Source: Flavobacterium chilense
GTDB lineage: Bacteria; Bacteroidota; Bacteroidia; Flavobacteriales; Flavobacteriaceae
Length of the DNA stretch: 64,000 nucleotides
NCBI RefSeq assembly: GCF_001602525.1
Contig: NZ_LSYT01000007.1
Coordinates: forward strand, 186,001-250,000
Direction: 5' to 3'
Shown here: positions 52,401-60,851 of the stretch, piece after piece
Position numbering within the stretch: position 1 is the first letter of the stretch
Layout of the letters: each line of letters opens with the position of its first letter
The notes under the pieces: generated by a model
Database searches by the model: none
The model's input: only the letters and a program-made list of their open reading frames with translations
Told to the model about the DNA's origin: nothing
Translations under genes and position numbers: made by a program

Positions 52401-52721
52401 TGGCAAAATCCTGGAGATATTACTGATGTACCTCGTATATCAAATACATCTGATATTAGTGCTAATGGAACTTCTTCACGTTTTGTTACAAAAGCGAATT
52501 ACTTGTCCTTAAATAATATTAGACTTGGATATTCACTTCCAAAAGAATTTCTTCATACTATTAGTATGAATTCGTTGGACATCTATGCCTCAGGTGATAA
52601 TTTAATGTTGTTTTCTGCCAGAAAAGGATTTAATCCTGCAGGTGCTCTTTCAGGACAATCAAGTACTTATACTTATGCCCCAATGTCAACTATTTCATTA
52701 GGAGTTAAAGCTAATTTTTAA
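49497..52721 (+). CDS. SusC/RagA-type TonB-linked outer-membrane protein
   Basis: A 1074-residue outer-membrane transporter. I chose the ATG at 49497 (MKQKLKGLVMLFFVLGMQLTFAQ, a signal peptide); a TTG 30 bases upstream is in frame but adds nothing. A carboxypeptidase-like domain (ITGMVSGALGPIPGVNVSVKGTTNGVQTDFDGKYSI) is followed by the SusC signature LNEVVVVGYGTTTNKSFTGTFKQV, the plug (SQALAGEIAGVRVINTSGQPGTDATIRIRGIGTVNASANPLYVVDGVPFSG, LKDASATAIYGSRGANGVIIINTK) and the barrel. It forms the import complex with SusD encoded 17 bases downstream. No enzyme genes nearby reveal the substrate; a glycan or peptide is likely. Confidence 0.95.
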   Translation: MKQKLKGLVMLFFVLGMQLTFAQGKKITGMVSGALGPIPGVNVSVKGTTNGVQTDFDGKYSINAKEGDVLVFSYVGMQNSVVKIGSSNTVNVSMQDGVNLNEVVVVGYGTTTNKSFTGTFKQVKADVLERKNVTNVSQALAGEIAGVRVINTSGQPGTDATIRIRGIGTVNASANPLYVVDGVPFSGNISSINFSDIESTTVLKDASATAIYGSRGANGVIIINTKSGKSGKSYIQVETKIGNNISLIPRYSVIKSADEYIALGWEGLYNQGVITKKADPVAYANQNLFNASVGVNPAYNSWNVANGGELIDPVTRAVRPGVTKKYTPENWEDYAFQPSLRSETNLTMGGGEGKTNYYSSIGYLDDKGYSINSDFKRLSTRLNVNHQIRSWLKGSVNMGYSYSKSNNNGQTSDSNSVFWFVDNMAPIYPLFQRDANGNILQDPIYGGGLYDYGQNRRFGSLTNSISDAYKTVDRTGRHELNINVSFDLQFTKGLNLETRVGSQYFNSSRDLKMDSFYGSSAQQNGSLFKTKNERLSYNILNLLRFKKDFGSHSVEALVAHESNKFSQAYMDGSGYNLFDPNGLELNNAVVSSPSSSYTYGFSLESYFSQLNYNYKNTYFISGTVRRDGSSKFINNKWGTFGSVGASWVVSNESFMKNQKVFSSLKLKTSYGITGEQGVTDSNGNLDYYPGVDKYSINNLNNDVSLAFLTKGNPDLTWEKSKQFQVGVEFSLGNYIDATIDYYSKHTSNLLFDRRVGPSLGYAIMKVNDGQLLNRGLEFDVTAHLLKGKNYFVDFSVNGELPKNEMLKMPIDPATGQEKIIDIATIYGRADGHSLYDFYVPEYVGVDPQTGVAQWKAYYYDANGNGQLDGTETYIKSLYEWQKQNPDKVGNIVETTTTTYANAANKFIGKSSIPKVRGAFTLSTKYKAFSLSTQFLYSLGGYAYDSAYQSLMHNGYIGSNNWSTDIRNRWQNPGDITDVPRISNTSDISANGTSSRFVTKANYLSLNNIRLGYSLPKEFLHTISMNSLDIYASGDNLMLFSARKGFNPAGALSGQSSTYTYAPMSTISLGVKANF

Positions 52722-52738
52722 TTATAAAATGCAAAAAA

Positions 52739-54220
52739 ATGAAAAATTTAAATTTAATATTAGGGGCAATAACTGTATTTACATTTTTTGGATGTAGCAG
52801 CGATTTCCTTGACAGCCAACCAACAGAGGTAGTCACAAATAGTAAAATAGCAGAGATAGTAAAAATAAAACCAGAAGCATTAAATGCAATTCTATCAGGA
52901 ATTTATACTACAATGTATACTCCAGGAATGGGAGGGACTACCAGTCACGATGATTTTGGACAAAAAGGGTTTGATATTTATACAGATATGTTATGTTCTG
53001 ATATGGTTTTAGCAGGAACCAATTATGGTTATTATACTGCAATTGTGAGATATCAATCAACAGTAAACTTTACAGATACTAATAATTACAAGCCGTGGAG
53101 GTATTACTATCGAGTAATTTTTTCAGCAAATCAAATTATTGAAGCGTTTGGAGGAAATGATATTGTACCTGATAATGAAGAAGGAAAACATATAATGGGA
53201 CAGGCTAAAGCATTAAGAGCCTATGCTTATTTTTACTTAGCACAATTATTTCAAAAAGAGTATAATGCCGATGAATTAATACTTCCAATTTATACTGATA
53301 CAAAAGCTCCTAACCAGCCAAAAAGTGCTGCTTCAAAAGTTTATGACTTAATTATTAAAGATTTGACAGATTCTATTAGTTTGTTAGAAACATATAATAG
53401 AGATAATAAAAGCAGTATCAACAAGCCGGTAGCTCAGGGATTATTAGCTTATGCTTATGGGGCGCAAGGGAATTATGCAAAAGTTAGAGATATTACATCT
53501 GATATTATTGCTCAAAATCAGTTTCCTCTAACTACAGAAAGTCAATTAGTTGCAAAATTAGATGCTACTGGTAAACTTGCCAATCCAGAATCTGGATTTA
53601 ATAATGTTAATACACCAAGTTGGATGTGGGGAGTTGATTTAACTACTGCAACAGACTTGGATTTGATATCATGGTGGGGACAAATTGATTATTATACCTA
53701 TAGTTATGCTTATGCAGGAGATCCTAAAACTATGGATAGCGGATTACAAAGTAAGATTACATCAACAGATATTAGAAAAGGACAATTCAATTCTACTGGT
53801 AGACCTTTAGGTAAATTTTTTGATACAAATAGAGTGCCAGGTGGGCAAAGAATTATTACTACAGATTATGTATATATGAGGATAGAAGAAATGTATCTTT
53901 TGAATGCTGAAGCTAAAGCAATGCTTGGTGATGATTTAGGAGCGAAGACTATTTTAAAGCAATTGTTTGCAATTAGAAAAGTAGATCCTGCGTATTTAGA
54001 TGCTTTATCTGGAGTTGCACTTCAAAAAGAAATTTATCTACAAACAAGAATAGAGTTTTGGGGTGAAGGGAAAAGTTACTTAGCAATGAAACGTAATAAG
54101 GCTACCACAACAAGAGGTGCTAATCACCTGTTCATGGCTGGGGAAAGCTTTCAGTATAATGATCCTAGATTGACATTTGTAATTCCTCAAGCTGAGGTTT
54201 TAAATAATCTAGTTTTATAA
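52739..54220 (+). CDS. SusD/RagB-type nutrient-binding lipoprotein
   Basis: A 493-residue surface lipoprotein: signal ending FTFFGC, then SSDFLDSQPTEVV, the standard SusD start. TPR-like helices follow (GQAKALRAYAYFYLAQLFQKEY, PVAQGLLAYAYGAQGNYAKVRDIT), and the C-terminal part has YVYMRIEEMYLLNAEAKAMLGDD and LQTRIEFWGEGKSYLAMKRN, both typical. It forms the lid of the SusC transporter and captures ligand. It is last in the susCD operon, with two terminators behind it. Confidence 0.95.
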   Translation: MKNLNLILGAITVFTFFGCSSDFLDSQPTEVVTNSKIAEIVKIKPEALNAILSGIYTTMYTPGMGGTTSHDDFGQKGFDIYTDMLCSDMVLAGTNYGYYTAIVRYQSTVNFTDTNNYKPWRYYYRVIFSANQIIEAFGGNDIVPDNEEGKHIMGQAKALRAYAYFYLAQLFQKEYNADELILPIYTDTKAPNQPKSAASKVYDLIIKDLTDSISLLETYNRDNKSSINKPVAQGLLAYAYGAQGNYAKVRDITSDIIAQNQFPLTTESQLVAKLDATGKLANPESGFNNVNTPSWMWGVDLTTATDLDLISWWGQIDYYTYSYAYAGDPKTMDSGLQSKITSTDIRKGQFNSTGRPLGKFFDTNRVPGGQRIITTDYVYMRIEEMYLLNAEAKAMLGDDLGAKTILKQLFAIRKVDPAYLDALSGVALQKEIYLQTRIEFWGEGKSYLAMKRNKATTTRGANHLFMAGESFQYNDPRLTFVIPQAEVLNNLVL

Positions 54221-54261
54221 ATAATAAATTACAGGTTGATTATTAATACAAAATGAGTAGA

Positions 54262-54300
54262 TAAACCGTCTGAAATTAATTTTCAGACGGTTTTTTTTAT
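54262..54300 (+). terminator. Terminator after susD (AACCGTCT stem)
   Basis: AAACCGTCTGAAA (54263-54275) pairs perfectly with TTTCAGACGGTTT (54281-54293), and a T run follows. It shares its stem with the orphan hairpin upstream of susC. Confidence 0.85.
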
Positions 54301-54381
54301 GACTTAAAATATTTAGATATAAAAAAATTATTAAATCTGGTCTCTCAATAATAAAAATGTTCATAGTATATATTAAAACCT

Positions 54382-54418
54382 AAAAAAGCCGATAGTTTCT
54401 AAAACTATCGGCTTTTTA
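54382..54418. terminator. Bidirectional terminator (GCCGATAGT stem)
   Basis: AAAAAGCCGATAGTTT (54383-54398) pairs perfectly with AAACTATCGGCTTTTT (54402-54417). It serves the minus-strand DUF6607 gene, ending at 54437, and perhaps susD. The stem matches the argS terminator. Confidence 0.85.
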
Positions 54419-54436
54419 TAACTAACACAAATATTT

Positions 54437-55339
54437 TTATTTTACAAACTTGTCAATAATAGCATCTGATTCTGCTTTAGTAGCGGTTGGTTTTAAGTCA
54501 AACAATAAAGAGTAAAGTGCTTTTCTGTCTACTTTAGCTTCTAAGTTTAAGTCTTTATGTCTGTCAAATAACGTTTGCCATTTATCACGAACGTTTTTCC
54601 AAAGTACATTGTTTTCTTTCCACCATTTTTGAGCAGCAAGACATTTAATATCCGGAACTTTAGTGTAAACGTCAAATCCTTTTTCTTGTGCTAACAAAAC
54701 ATCTTTTCCACTGTCATCACGAACCAATTTGTCATTGTCCTGCTCATGATTCCATCCTGTAGCTGTAATTTTATGAATGTTTCTTCTTTTTAAAACATTG
54801 TAGTCATTACGAATAGTTTGTTCTCTTCTTGGTAATGGTGCATCAGCAACATTTGCCCAGTAATCTTGCCCGTCAACATGTACCCAGGTTGATGATCCTT
54901 CGTATCTAGGACTATCGTCTACCTGATATACTTTTTGAGTCCACTGACCTTTAACCGCTTTTTTGTCTAATTTTTTATATTTCCAGGAAGTTCCTTTATC
55001 AAATGAATACAAGTCAGTGTTTTCGTATAACCAGTCTTGTCTCCAGTGTTTGATGATCATGTCGTCACTTACGATTAATAAGTGCTGCATTACAATTTTA
55101 TTAGGAGTGTCTTCTAAAAGTTCAACCCATTCTAAAGCAGATTCATGTTTAGTTGGAGATGCTTTATAGGTAAGAGAATCTTTAGGGTATTTAAAAGTTT
55201 CTGTAAAATTAAATTTCACTTCGTAACAACCACACATTGATTTGATTGATTTAATGTCTTGTTGTTTTTTGTCCTGACTGAATCCAAGGCTACAAGTCAA
55301 AGCCATAATGGCTGAAAAATAGAGGCTTTTTGTAATCAT
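54437..55339 (-). CDS. DUF6607-like exported protein of the heme locus
   Basis: A 300-residue protein with signal peptide (MITKSLYFSAIMALTCSLGFSQ). Visible blocks are SMCGCYEVKFNFTETFKYPKD, EWVELLEDTPNKIVMQHLLIV, IIKHWRQDWLYENTDLYSFDKGTSWKYKK, GQWTQKVYQVDDSPRYEGSSTWVHVDG and ADAPLPRREQTIR. I recall this combination as DUF6607, usually coded next to a HmuR/HmuY-like pair, and here too the divergent neighbours are a TonB receptor and a HmuY-like lipoprotein. A periplasmic or outer-membrane role in heme acquisition is an inference. Confidence 0.72.
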   Translation of the reverse strand: MITKSLYFSAIMALTCSLGFSQDKKQQDIKSIKSMCGCYEVKFNFTETFKYPKDSLTYKASPTKHESALEWVELLEDTPNKIVMQHLLIVSDDMIIKHWRQDWLYENTDLYSFDKGTSWKYKKLDKKAVKGQWTQKVYQVDDSPRYEGSSTWVHVDGQDYWANVADAPLPRREQTIRNDYNVLKRRNIHKITATGWNHEQDNDKLVRDDSGKDVLLAQEKGFDVYTKVPDIKCLAAQKWWKENNVLWKNVRDKWQTLFDRHKDLNLEAKVDRKALYSLLFDLKPTATKAESDAIIDKFVK

Positions 55340-55365
55340 AACTTATTGTTTTGTTTTAATATTTT

Positions 55366-55418
55366 CGCAAATATATGTATTTTATTTAGAACAAATAAAA
55401 ATAGTTTATATATTTGCG
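55366..55418. promoter_or_regulatory. Divergent promoter pair of the heme locus
   Basis: CGCAAATATAT (55366-55376) and ATATATTTGCG (55408-55418) are exact reverse complements. Each contains a TATATTTG -7 element followed by CG, pointing outward: one to the DUF6607 gene (minus), one to the receptor gene (plus). Iron or heme control is likely for such a locus, but I could not identify a Fur box with confidence. Confidence 0.6.
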
Positions 55419-55443
55419 GCGTTATTAAGATTGAATAAAAATA

Positions 55444-57591
55444 ATGAAAATACAATTTACCTTTTTTACAGCAGTTCTTTTATGTCAAATGTCTTTTGCG
55501 CAACAAAAAGATACTACCGCTGTAAATAAACTTTCTGAAGTTGTTGTGACTGGACAATTAGAACCACAATCGATCAAAAAATCGGTTTTTAATGTTCGTG
55601 TAATTACAAAAGAAAACATTAAGCAGCTGGCAGCAAATAATCTGGCAGATGTTTTAAATCAGTATTTAAATATTAGTGTGACCTCTAATGGTGACGATGG
55701 ACGATCAAAGGTGTCAATGTTTGGATTAGATGCACAGTATTTTAAAATCTTGGTTGATAATATACCATTAGTTAGTGATACTGGAATGGGAACTAATGTT
55801 GATTTAACGCAGGTCAATCTTGACGATGTAGAGCGTATCGAGATTATTGAAGGATCAATGGGAGTTACGCATGGAGCAAATGCTGTAACTGGTATTTTAA
55901 ACATTATTACTAAAAAAGGAGGCGGTTACAAATGGCAAATAAATGCTACTGCTCAGGAAGAAACAGTTGGGAAAGAATATGCACTGTTTGATAAAGGACG
56001 CCATATTCAATCTGCTAAAATAGCATATAATTTTAATGAAAACTGGTTTGTTAACATAGGAGGAAATCGCAACGCAATGGCTGGTTTTTATGATAACAGA
56101 CAAGGAAAAGATTACGACAAAAACGATGGACTTAGAGGGTATACACAACTTCCGAAAGAGCAATTGGTAGGAAATGCCATTGTTGGGTATCAAAAAGATG
56201 CTTTTAGGATTTTTTATAAATTTGATTATTATGGTGAAGATGTTCATTATTACAATCCACTTGTAAATATTCAAGATAATTATCCATTTGCTGACACCTA
56301 TTTTTCGAGAGATAAAAGATATATTACCAATCGTTATTATCATCATTTAAACGCTAGTGGAAATCTTTTCTCGAAATTAAAGTATAATGTTTCAATTTCT
56401 GAACAGAAACAAGAGCGTGATTTAGAGAATTTTGTTTATCAAATGGATACAAAACAAGAGGTAGATAACAAAAGAGAAACATATCAATCCAAAGAGGTGT
56501 TTTATTCAACAGGTACGCTTAGCAATTTCTTTGATAATAAAAAGGTAGACTTTCAGCTTGGGTATGAAATTACAAATGAGAATGGTTTTTACGATTCTTC
56601 AGTAGGAGCTTTTAGAGATGATAACCAGCAAGGTGTAGATATTAGGAAGAGATTAGAGAATTATGATATTTATTCGGTTGCTGAAATTGGAGTAAGTGAT
56701 AAGTTTTCTATTCGTCCGGGGCTTCGATTTTCATTTCAAAGTGCTTTTAATAATCAATATGCAAGTTCTTTAGGATTAAGATATCTTTTTGATAAAGGGC
56801 TAGAGGCAAGAGCTTCTTTGGGTAAATCTTATCGTACTCCAAACTTTGATGAGTTGTATACTTATTTTGTTGATTCTAATCATAATATGCAGGGAAATCC
56901 GGACTTGATTCCAGAAACAAGTACTTCTTATGAAGTTAGTTTTAAGAGAGCCTGTACTTTTGATTCTGGTGCTCAAATCTCTAACAACTTAGCTGTTACG
57001 TATTTGGATGTTGATGATAGGATTGACTTGGTTACAACTCAGGTAAATCCTTTACATTATAAATATGTTAATATCAACAGGTATAAAATGTGGAACATTT
57101 CGACAGTAGAACAATATACATATAAAAATTGGAATGTAATGTTAGGAGCTGCTGTAGTAGGGATTTCGAGAAGACTTGATCTGGCGGCTGAAAACTTAGT
57201 GTCTGATGATAAATTTTTCTATTCGTTTAGGCTAAATTCAAGTATTTCTTATAGTATTCCTAAATGGAATACTTTGTTAGCAGTGTTCTATAAATACAAT
57301 GGACAACAACAACAATATGTTGCGGGAACCGGTACGGATGGAAAAGCAGGTTTCTTTTTAAGTGAATTACAACCTTACAGCTGGATGGATGCTTCTATTC
57401 GTAAAGCATTCTTTAAAAATCAATTTGAAGTTACAATCGGAGCCCGAAATCTGTTCAATGTTACCAACCTACAGTCTATTCAAAATGGAGGCGGAAGTGG
57501 AGCACATGGAGGTGGAGCTAGTACTGATATGATGCTAGGATATGGCCGATCTTACTTTTTAAAACTTTCGTATAATCTAAATTTTAATTAA
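55444..57591 (+). CDS. TonB-dependent receptor, probable heme receptor (HmuR-like)
   Basis: A 715-residue outer-membrane receptor with signal peptide (MKIQFTFFTAVLLCQMSFAQ). The TonB-box/plug region reads KLSEVVVTGQLEPQSIKKSVFNVRVITKENIKQLAANNLADVLNQYLNISV, then RIEIIEGSMGVTHGANAVTGILNIITKKGG. The barrel includes the classic LRYLFDKGLEARASLGKSYRTPNFDELYTYFVDSNHNMQGNPDLIPETS block shared by heme and siderophore receptors (FRAP/NPNL-like: YRTPNFDEL, NPDL). It lacks a carboxypeptidase-like domain. The HmuY-like gene follows after 12 bases. Confidence 0.85.
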   Translation: MKIQFTFFTAVLLCQMSFAQQKDTTAVNKLSEVVVTGQLEPQSIKKSVFNVRVITKENIKQLAANNLADVLNQYLNISVTSNGDDGRSKVSMFGLDAQYFKILVDNIPLVSDTGMGTNVDLTQVNLDDVERIEIIEGSMGVTHGANAVTGILNIITKKGGGYKWQINATAQEETVGKEYALFDKGRHIQSAKIAYNFNENWFVNIGGNRNAMAGFYDNRQGKDYDKNDGLRGYTQLPKEQLVGNAIVGYQKDAFRIFYKFDYYGEDVHYYNPLVNIQDNYPFADTYFSRDKRYITNRYYHHLNASGNLFSKLKYNVSISEQKQERDLENFVYQMDTKQEVDNKRETYQSKEVFYSTGTLSNFFDNKKVDFQLGYEITNENGFYDSSVGAFRDDNQQGVDIRKRLENYDIYSVAEIGVSDKFSIRPGLRFSFQSAFNNQYASSLGLRYLFDKGLEARASLGKSYRTPNFDELYTYFVDSNHNMQGNPDLIPETSTSYEVSFKRACTFDSGAQISNNLAVTYLDVDDRIDLVTTQVNPLHYKYVNINRYKMWNISTVEQYTYKNWNVMLGAAVVGISRRLDLAAENLVSDDKFFYSFRLNSSISYSIPKWNTLLAVFYKYNGQQQQYVAGTGTDGKAGFFLSELQPYSWMDASIRKAFFKNQFEVTIGARNLFNVTNLQSIQNGGGSGAHGGGASTDMMLGYGRSYFLKLSYNLNFN

Positions 57592-57603
57592 TAAATCAAT
57601 AAC

Positions 57604-59016
57604 ATGAAAAAGAACTTTATTTTAATACTATCTTTTGTATTGCTTGCCCTTGGGGCTTGTAGTAGCGATGATGAAGTGGCTCAGGCTAATGCAGTGGCTT
57701 TTGCTTCAACATCGTTAAATTTATCTGCAGAAAGTACTCCGATCGAAATTAAATTTGCGTCTCCGACTACAGCTGCAGGAACTTTAACTTTAACTTATAC
57801 TGAAACTGCGGTAGCAAATGGTACAGATTACAGCACTACACCTGCGGTTGCTGCAAATAAAGTTATTGTACCTTTTGAGAAAAATGTATCGAGTGTGTCA
57901 TTTACTTTTAAGAAATTGAAAGAAGCTATCGAAGGAGAGGTAAAAAATGTGGTTTTTACTATTAGCAATGTATCTATTAATTCAGTAATTTCTGAGAATA
58001 AATCAATTCAGGTAAATTTTAATGAGACAGCTTCTTTAGGGAATGCATTAGCTCCGGCAGTTGGAGGACCAACAGAGCCAAATCAGGTTTTTGTTGACTT
58101 GAGCAGTGGAAAAATGACTGCTGTGCCTAGAGTTTCATGGGATTTAGGATTCTACTCTGGAACAGATTTTAGAGTAATTATAAACCATACTGTAAGAATG
58201 TCTGCTAAACAAACAACAAGTGTAAATATTGATGAGGTTCAGGCACAAGATGATACTATGCTCGTTAATGGTAATGGAAGTACTACTCAAGTTGATGATC
58301 CTGCTGGAGATATTACTAAAACAGCTATTGCAGCAATCTCTGCAACAGATTCAGATAATAAAGTATATGTAATCAATATGGGAAGTAATCCTGGAACAAC
58401 TAATCCTGCAGTTGGATCTGAGGGTACAGGAACAGGGCCTTCAAGAGGATGGAAAAAAGTTAGAATTTTAAGAAGTGGTAATGATTATAAAGTTCAGTAT
58501 GCTGATATTGCAGCTACAACTCACGAAGAAATCATTGTTTCAAAAAATGCAGCGTATAACTTTACTTTCTTAAGTTTATTAAATAAGAAAACAGTTAGTG
58601 TTGAACCACAAAAAACACAATGGGACATTAGTTTCACAAGTTTTACTAATACAACTTCAATGGGAGCCGGTTTAGTTCCTTATAATTTTGCAGATTTTGT
58701 TTTAAATAATGTTAAAGGTGGCGCTAAAACTTATCAAGTGCTTACAACAGCTTTTACATATGATGCTTTTACATTGGCAAATGTTGACAATACTAAATTT
58801 ACAGATGATCAAAGAAATATTGGTTCAAACTGGAGAGGAACTGTATCAGGAACAGATGCAAATGGTAATCCAGTTTCTGGATTTGCGGCAAGATCAGATC
58901 GTTTCTTTGTGGTTAAAGATCCTGCAGGAAATGTTTATAAAGTTAGATTTACAGCAGGTGTTAATGCTGCAGGTGAAAGAGGTAACCCTACTTTTCAATA
59001 TGCTATCTTGAAATAA
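57604..59016 (+). CDS. HmuY-like heme-binding lipoprotein with N-terminal extra domain
   Basis: A 470-residue lipoprotein (signal ending ALGAC, SSDDEVAQ linker). Residues ~35-140 resemble a Calx-beta-type or Ig-like sandwich (IKFASPTTAAGTLTLTYTETAVANGTDYSTTPAV). From ~155 comes the HmuY pattern: NQVFVDLSSGKMTAVPRVSWDLGFYSGTDFRVIIN, VEPQKTQWDISFTSFTNTT, YNFADFVLNNVKGGAKTY and SDRFFVVKDPAGNVYKVRFTAG. HmuY captures heme and passes it to the partner TonB receptor encoded just upstream. It is longer than the P. gingivalis protein because of the added N-terminal domain. Confidence 0.82.
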   Translation: MKKNFILILSFVLLALGACSSDDEVAQANAVAFASTSLNLSAESTPIEIKFASPTTAAGTLTLTYTETAVANGTDYSTTPAVAANKVIVPFEKNVSSVSFTFKKLKEAIEGEVKNVVFTISNVSINSVISENKSIQVNFNETASLGNALAPAVGGPTEPNQVFVDLSSGKMTAVPRVSWDLGFYSGTDFRVIINHTVRMSAKQTTSVNIDEVQAQDDTMLVNGNGSTTQVDDPAGDITKTAIAAISATDSDNKVYVINMGSNPGTTNPAVGSEGTGTGPSRGWKKVRILRSGNDYKVQYADIAATTHEEIIVSKNAAYNFTFLSLLNKKTVSVEPQKTQWDISFTSFTNTTSMGAGLVPYNFADFVLNNVKGGAKTYQVLTTAFTYDAFTLANVDNTKFTDDQRNIGSNWRGTVSGTDANGNPVSGFAARSDRFFVVKDPAGNVYKVRFTAGVNAAGERGNPTFQYAILK

Positions 59017-59200
59017 TCTTTAAAATGAAATCTATAATAAATAACAATATTTTGCACTGATTTTATAATAATACAGCTTTTACGCTAATAAATTTAGCTA
59101 TAAATGGTTTTGGTTTAAACTTTGAAAACCATTACAATATAATTAAGCGGTATTAGAATCCAGTTAATCATTAGCTTTGTTTTTTTATTTTTTTTTTGAT

Positions 59201-59233
59201 AAAGAGGTTAGATTTTTCTAACCTCTTTTTTTG
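59201..59233 (+). terminator. Terminator of the heme operon
   Basis: AAAGAGGTTAGA (59201-59212) pairs perfectly with TCTAACCTCTTT (59217-59228), followed by a T run. Confidence 0.8.
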
Positions 59234-59278
59234 TTTTATTTTATTGTTAAAAATAATTTATAAACTAATGTTTAATTC

Positions 59279-59286
59279 TATCTTTG
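59279..59286 (+). promoter_or_regulatory. Possible -7 element (TATCTTTG) of the O-acetylation operon
   Basis: Fits TAnnTTTG followed by CGC, 80 bases before the GTG start at 59367. The -33 element is not obvious. Confidence 0.45.
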
Positions 59287-59366
59287 CGCATTACTTTTTT
59301 ATAAGGAATTAATAGGAATTTTGAATGAAATTTTTTGCGGTCCTTTTTTCAAATTTATAATTACTA

Positions 59367-60851
59367 GTGAATACAAAATCATATTTCTTTCAGTCTTTTG
59401 CAATTGTCGCATTGGCATTCATAGCTTTCATTGGATTTAAACAAATCTTACCTGATAAAATTTTTCCGGATAGTAAAGTAGATTCTAAAAACGTACTGAT
59501 TGACAGTTTGCTTTTAGAGTCTGTAGCAAATGATTCCTTATCGCTGGAAGATGACAGTCTTAGCGAAGACGAAAAAAGAGAAGCAAGGGAGAGAATCGTT
59601 TTTGATGCCTCAGAAGGAATCGAATTTCCATCTGAAACTTTCGATAACTATAAAGGATATCAATATCTGATTAATTTTTATGAAAAATTATATCAGCTGG
59701 AAAAAAATCCACAATCTAAAGTAAGGATTGCTTATTATGGCGACTCTATGACAGATGGGGATTTAATTGTACAGGATGTGAGATCTAATTATCAGGAACG
59801 TTTTGGTGGTAATGGTGTTGGTTTTGTGCCTATAACTTCAGAGTCTGCCGCATCGAGAGGTTCGGTTAAGTCAACTTACTCTAAAAACTGGAAAACCTTA
59901 TCGTATTTAAATATCAAAAATCCAATAAGCCCTTTTGGAGTAAACGGTCATGTGTTTTTTGCAAATGATAAAGCAAATACAACCTGGGTTCAATACGAAG
60001 CAGGACTTAATAAATATGCCACAACTTTAGATAATCCTACATTATATTATGGTAAATCATCTAAAAAAGGAAATGTGAATTTTGTTATTGGAAAAGATAC
60101 ATTGAGAAAAAGCCTTGTTCCGGGTAACTTAGTCAATGCTTTAAAAGTAACTTCAGGAAGTGTAAAAGCATTCAAAGCTAATTTTATACATGCAGATTCA
60201 ATTCCAATCTATGGCTTTAATTTTGATAACGGAATTGGAGTTCATGTTGATAATTTCTCGCAAAGAGGAAATTCAGGATTGCCAATCTCAATGTTTAATG
60301 CCAATGTAATGCAGGGATTCAATAATAGCCTGAAATACGATTTGGTTATTTTACATTACGGAACCAACGTTTTAAATTACGGAACCAAAAATTATTCCTG
60401 GTACCAAAAAGGAATGACAAAAGTGGTGAACAAAATTAGAGAATCTTTTCCGGGAGTTTCTGTCTTAATTATTTCGACAGCAGATAAATCAACAAAATAT
60501 GATTTAGAAATGAAAACCGATTCTGCTGTAGTTCCATTAATGAAAGCGCAAAAAAGATATGCATTGGAAACCGAATCAGGGTTTGTAAATTTATATACTT
60601 TAATGGGCGGTGACGGATCAATGGTAAAATGGGTAGATGAGTCTCCGGCAAAAGCCAATAAAGATTATACACACTTTAACCAGCGTGGTGCAAAAGCCAT
60701 TGGTAAATTGTTATACGATCAGTTAAACAAAGGATACGAACAATACAAAGTATTACGAGAAAATAGAGGGACTGGGGTAAACAGACCAGGAACAGTCAAA
60801 AAATCAAATACAGATTCTGTTTCTGTAAAAAAAGATAGTGTAAATGAATAG
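59367..60851 (+). CDS. Membrane-anchored SGNH-hydrolase-like protein
   Basis: A 494-residue protein with a GTG start and one N-terminal membrane segment (~8-25), so the rest should lie in the periplasm. SGNH blocks are visible: IAYYGDSMTDGDLI (nucleophile Ser in GDS, 125-127), LVILHYGTNVLNYG (Asn of block III near 334) and NKDYTHFNQRGAKAIG (Asp433 and His436). The catalytic set appears complete. Such proteins beside MBOAT genes act as O-acetyltransferases or esterases on envelope glycans. Its end overlaps the next gene by 8 bases, and the C-terminal tail is basic and disordered. Confidence 0.75.
   Translation: MNTKSYFFQSFAIVALAFIAFIGFKQILPDKIFPDSKVDSKNVLIDSLLLESVANDSLSLEDDSLSEDEKREARERIVFDASEGIEFPSETFDNYKGYQYLINFYEKLYQLEKNPQSKVRIAYYGDSMTDGDLIVQDVRSNYQERFGGNGVGFVPITSESAASRGSVKSTYSKNWKTLSYLNIKNPISPFGVNGHVFFANDKANTTWVQYEAGLNKYATTLDNPTLYYGKSSKKGNVNFVIGKDTLRKSLVPGNLVNALKVTSGSVKAFKANFIHADSIPIYGFNFDNGIGVHVDNFSQRGNSGLPISMFNANVMQGFNNSLKYDLVILHYGTNVLNYGTKNYSWYQKGMTKVVNKIRESFPGVSVLIISTADKSTKYDLEMKTDSAVVPLMKAQKRYALETESGFVNLYTLMGGDGSMVKWVDESPAKANKDYTHFNQRGAKAIGKLLYDQLNKGYEQYKVLRENRGTGVNRPGTVKKSNTDSVSVKKDSVNE

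Larger units (their letters stand above)
59017..59366. other. 350-base gene-free stretch
   Basis: It holds a terminator hairpin (59201-59232) for the heme operon and a -7 element (59279) for the next operon. The remainder is AT-rich and shows no gene or repeat. Confidence 0.6.
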
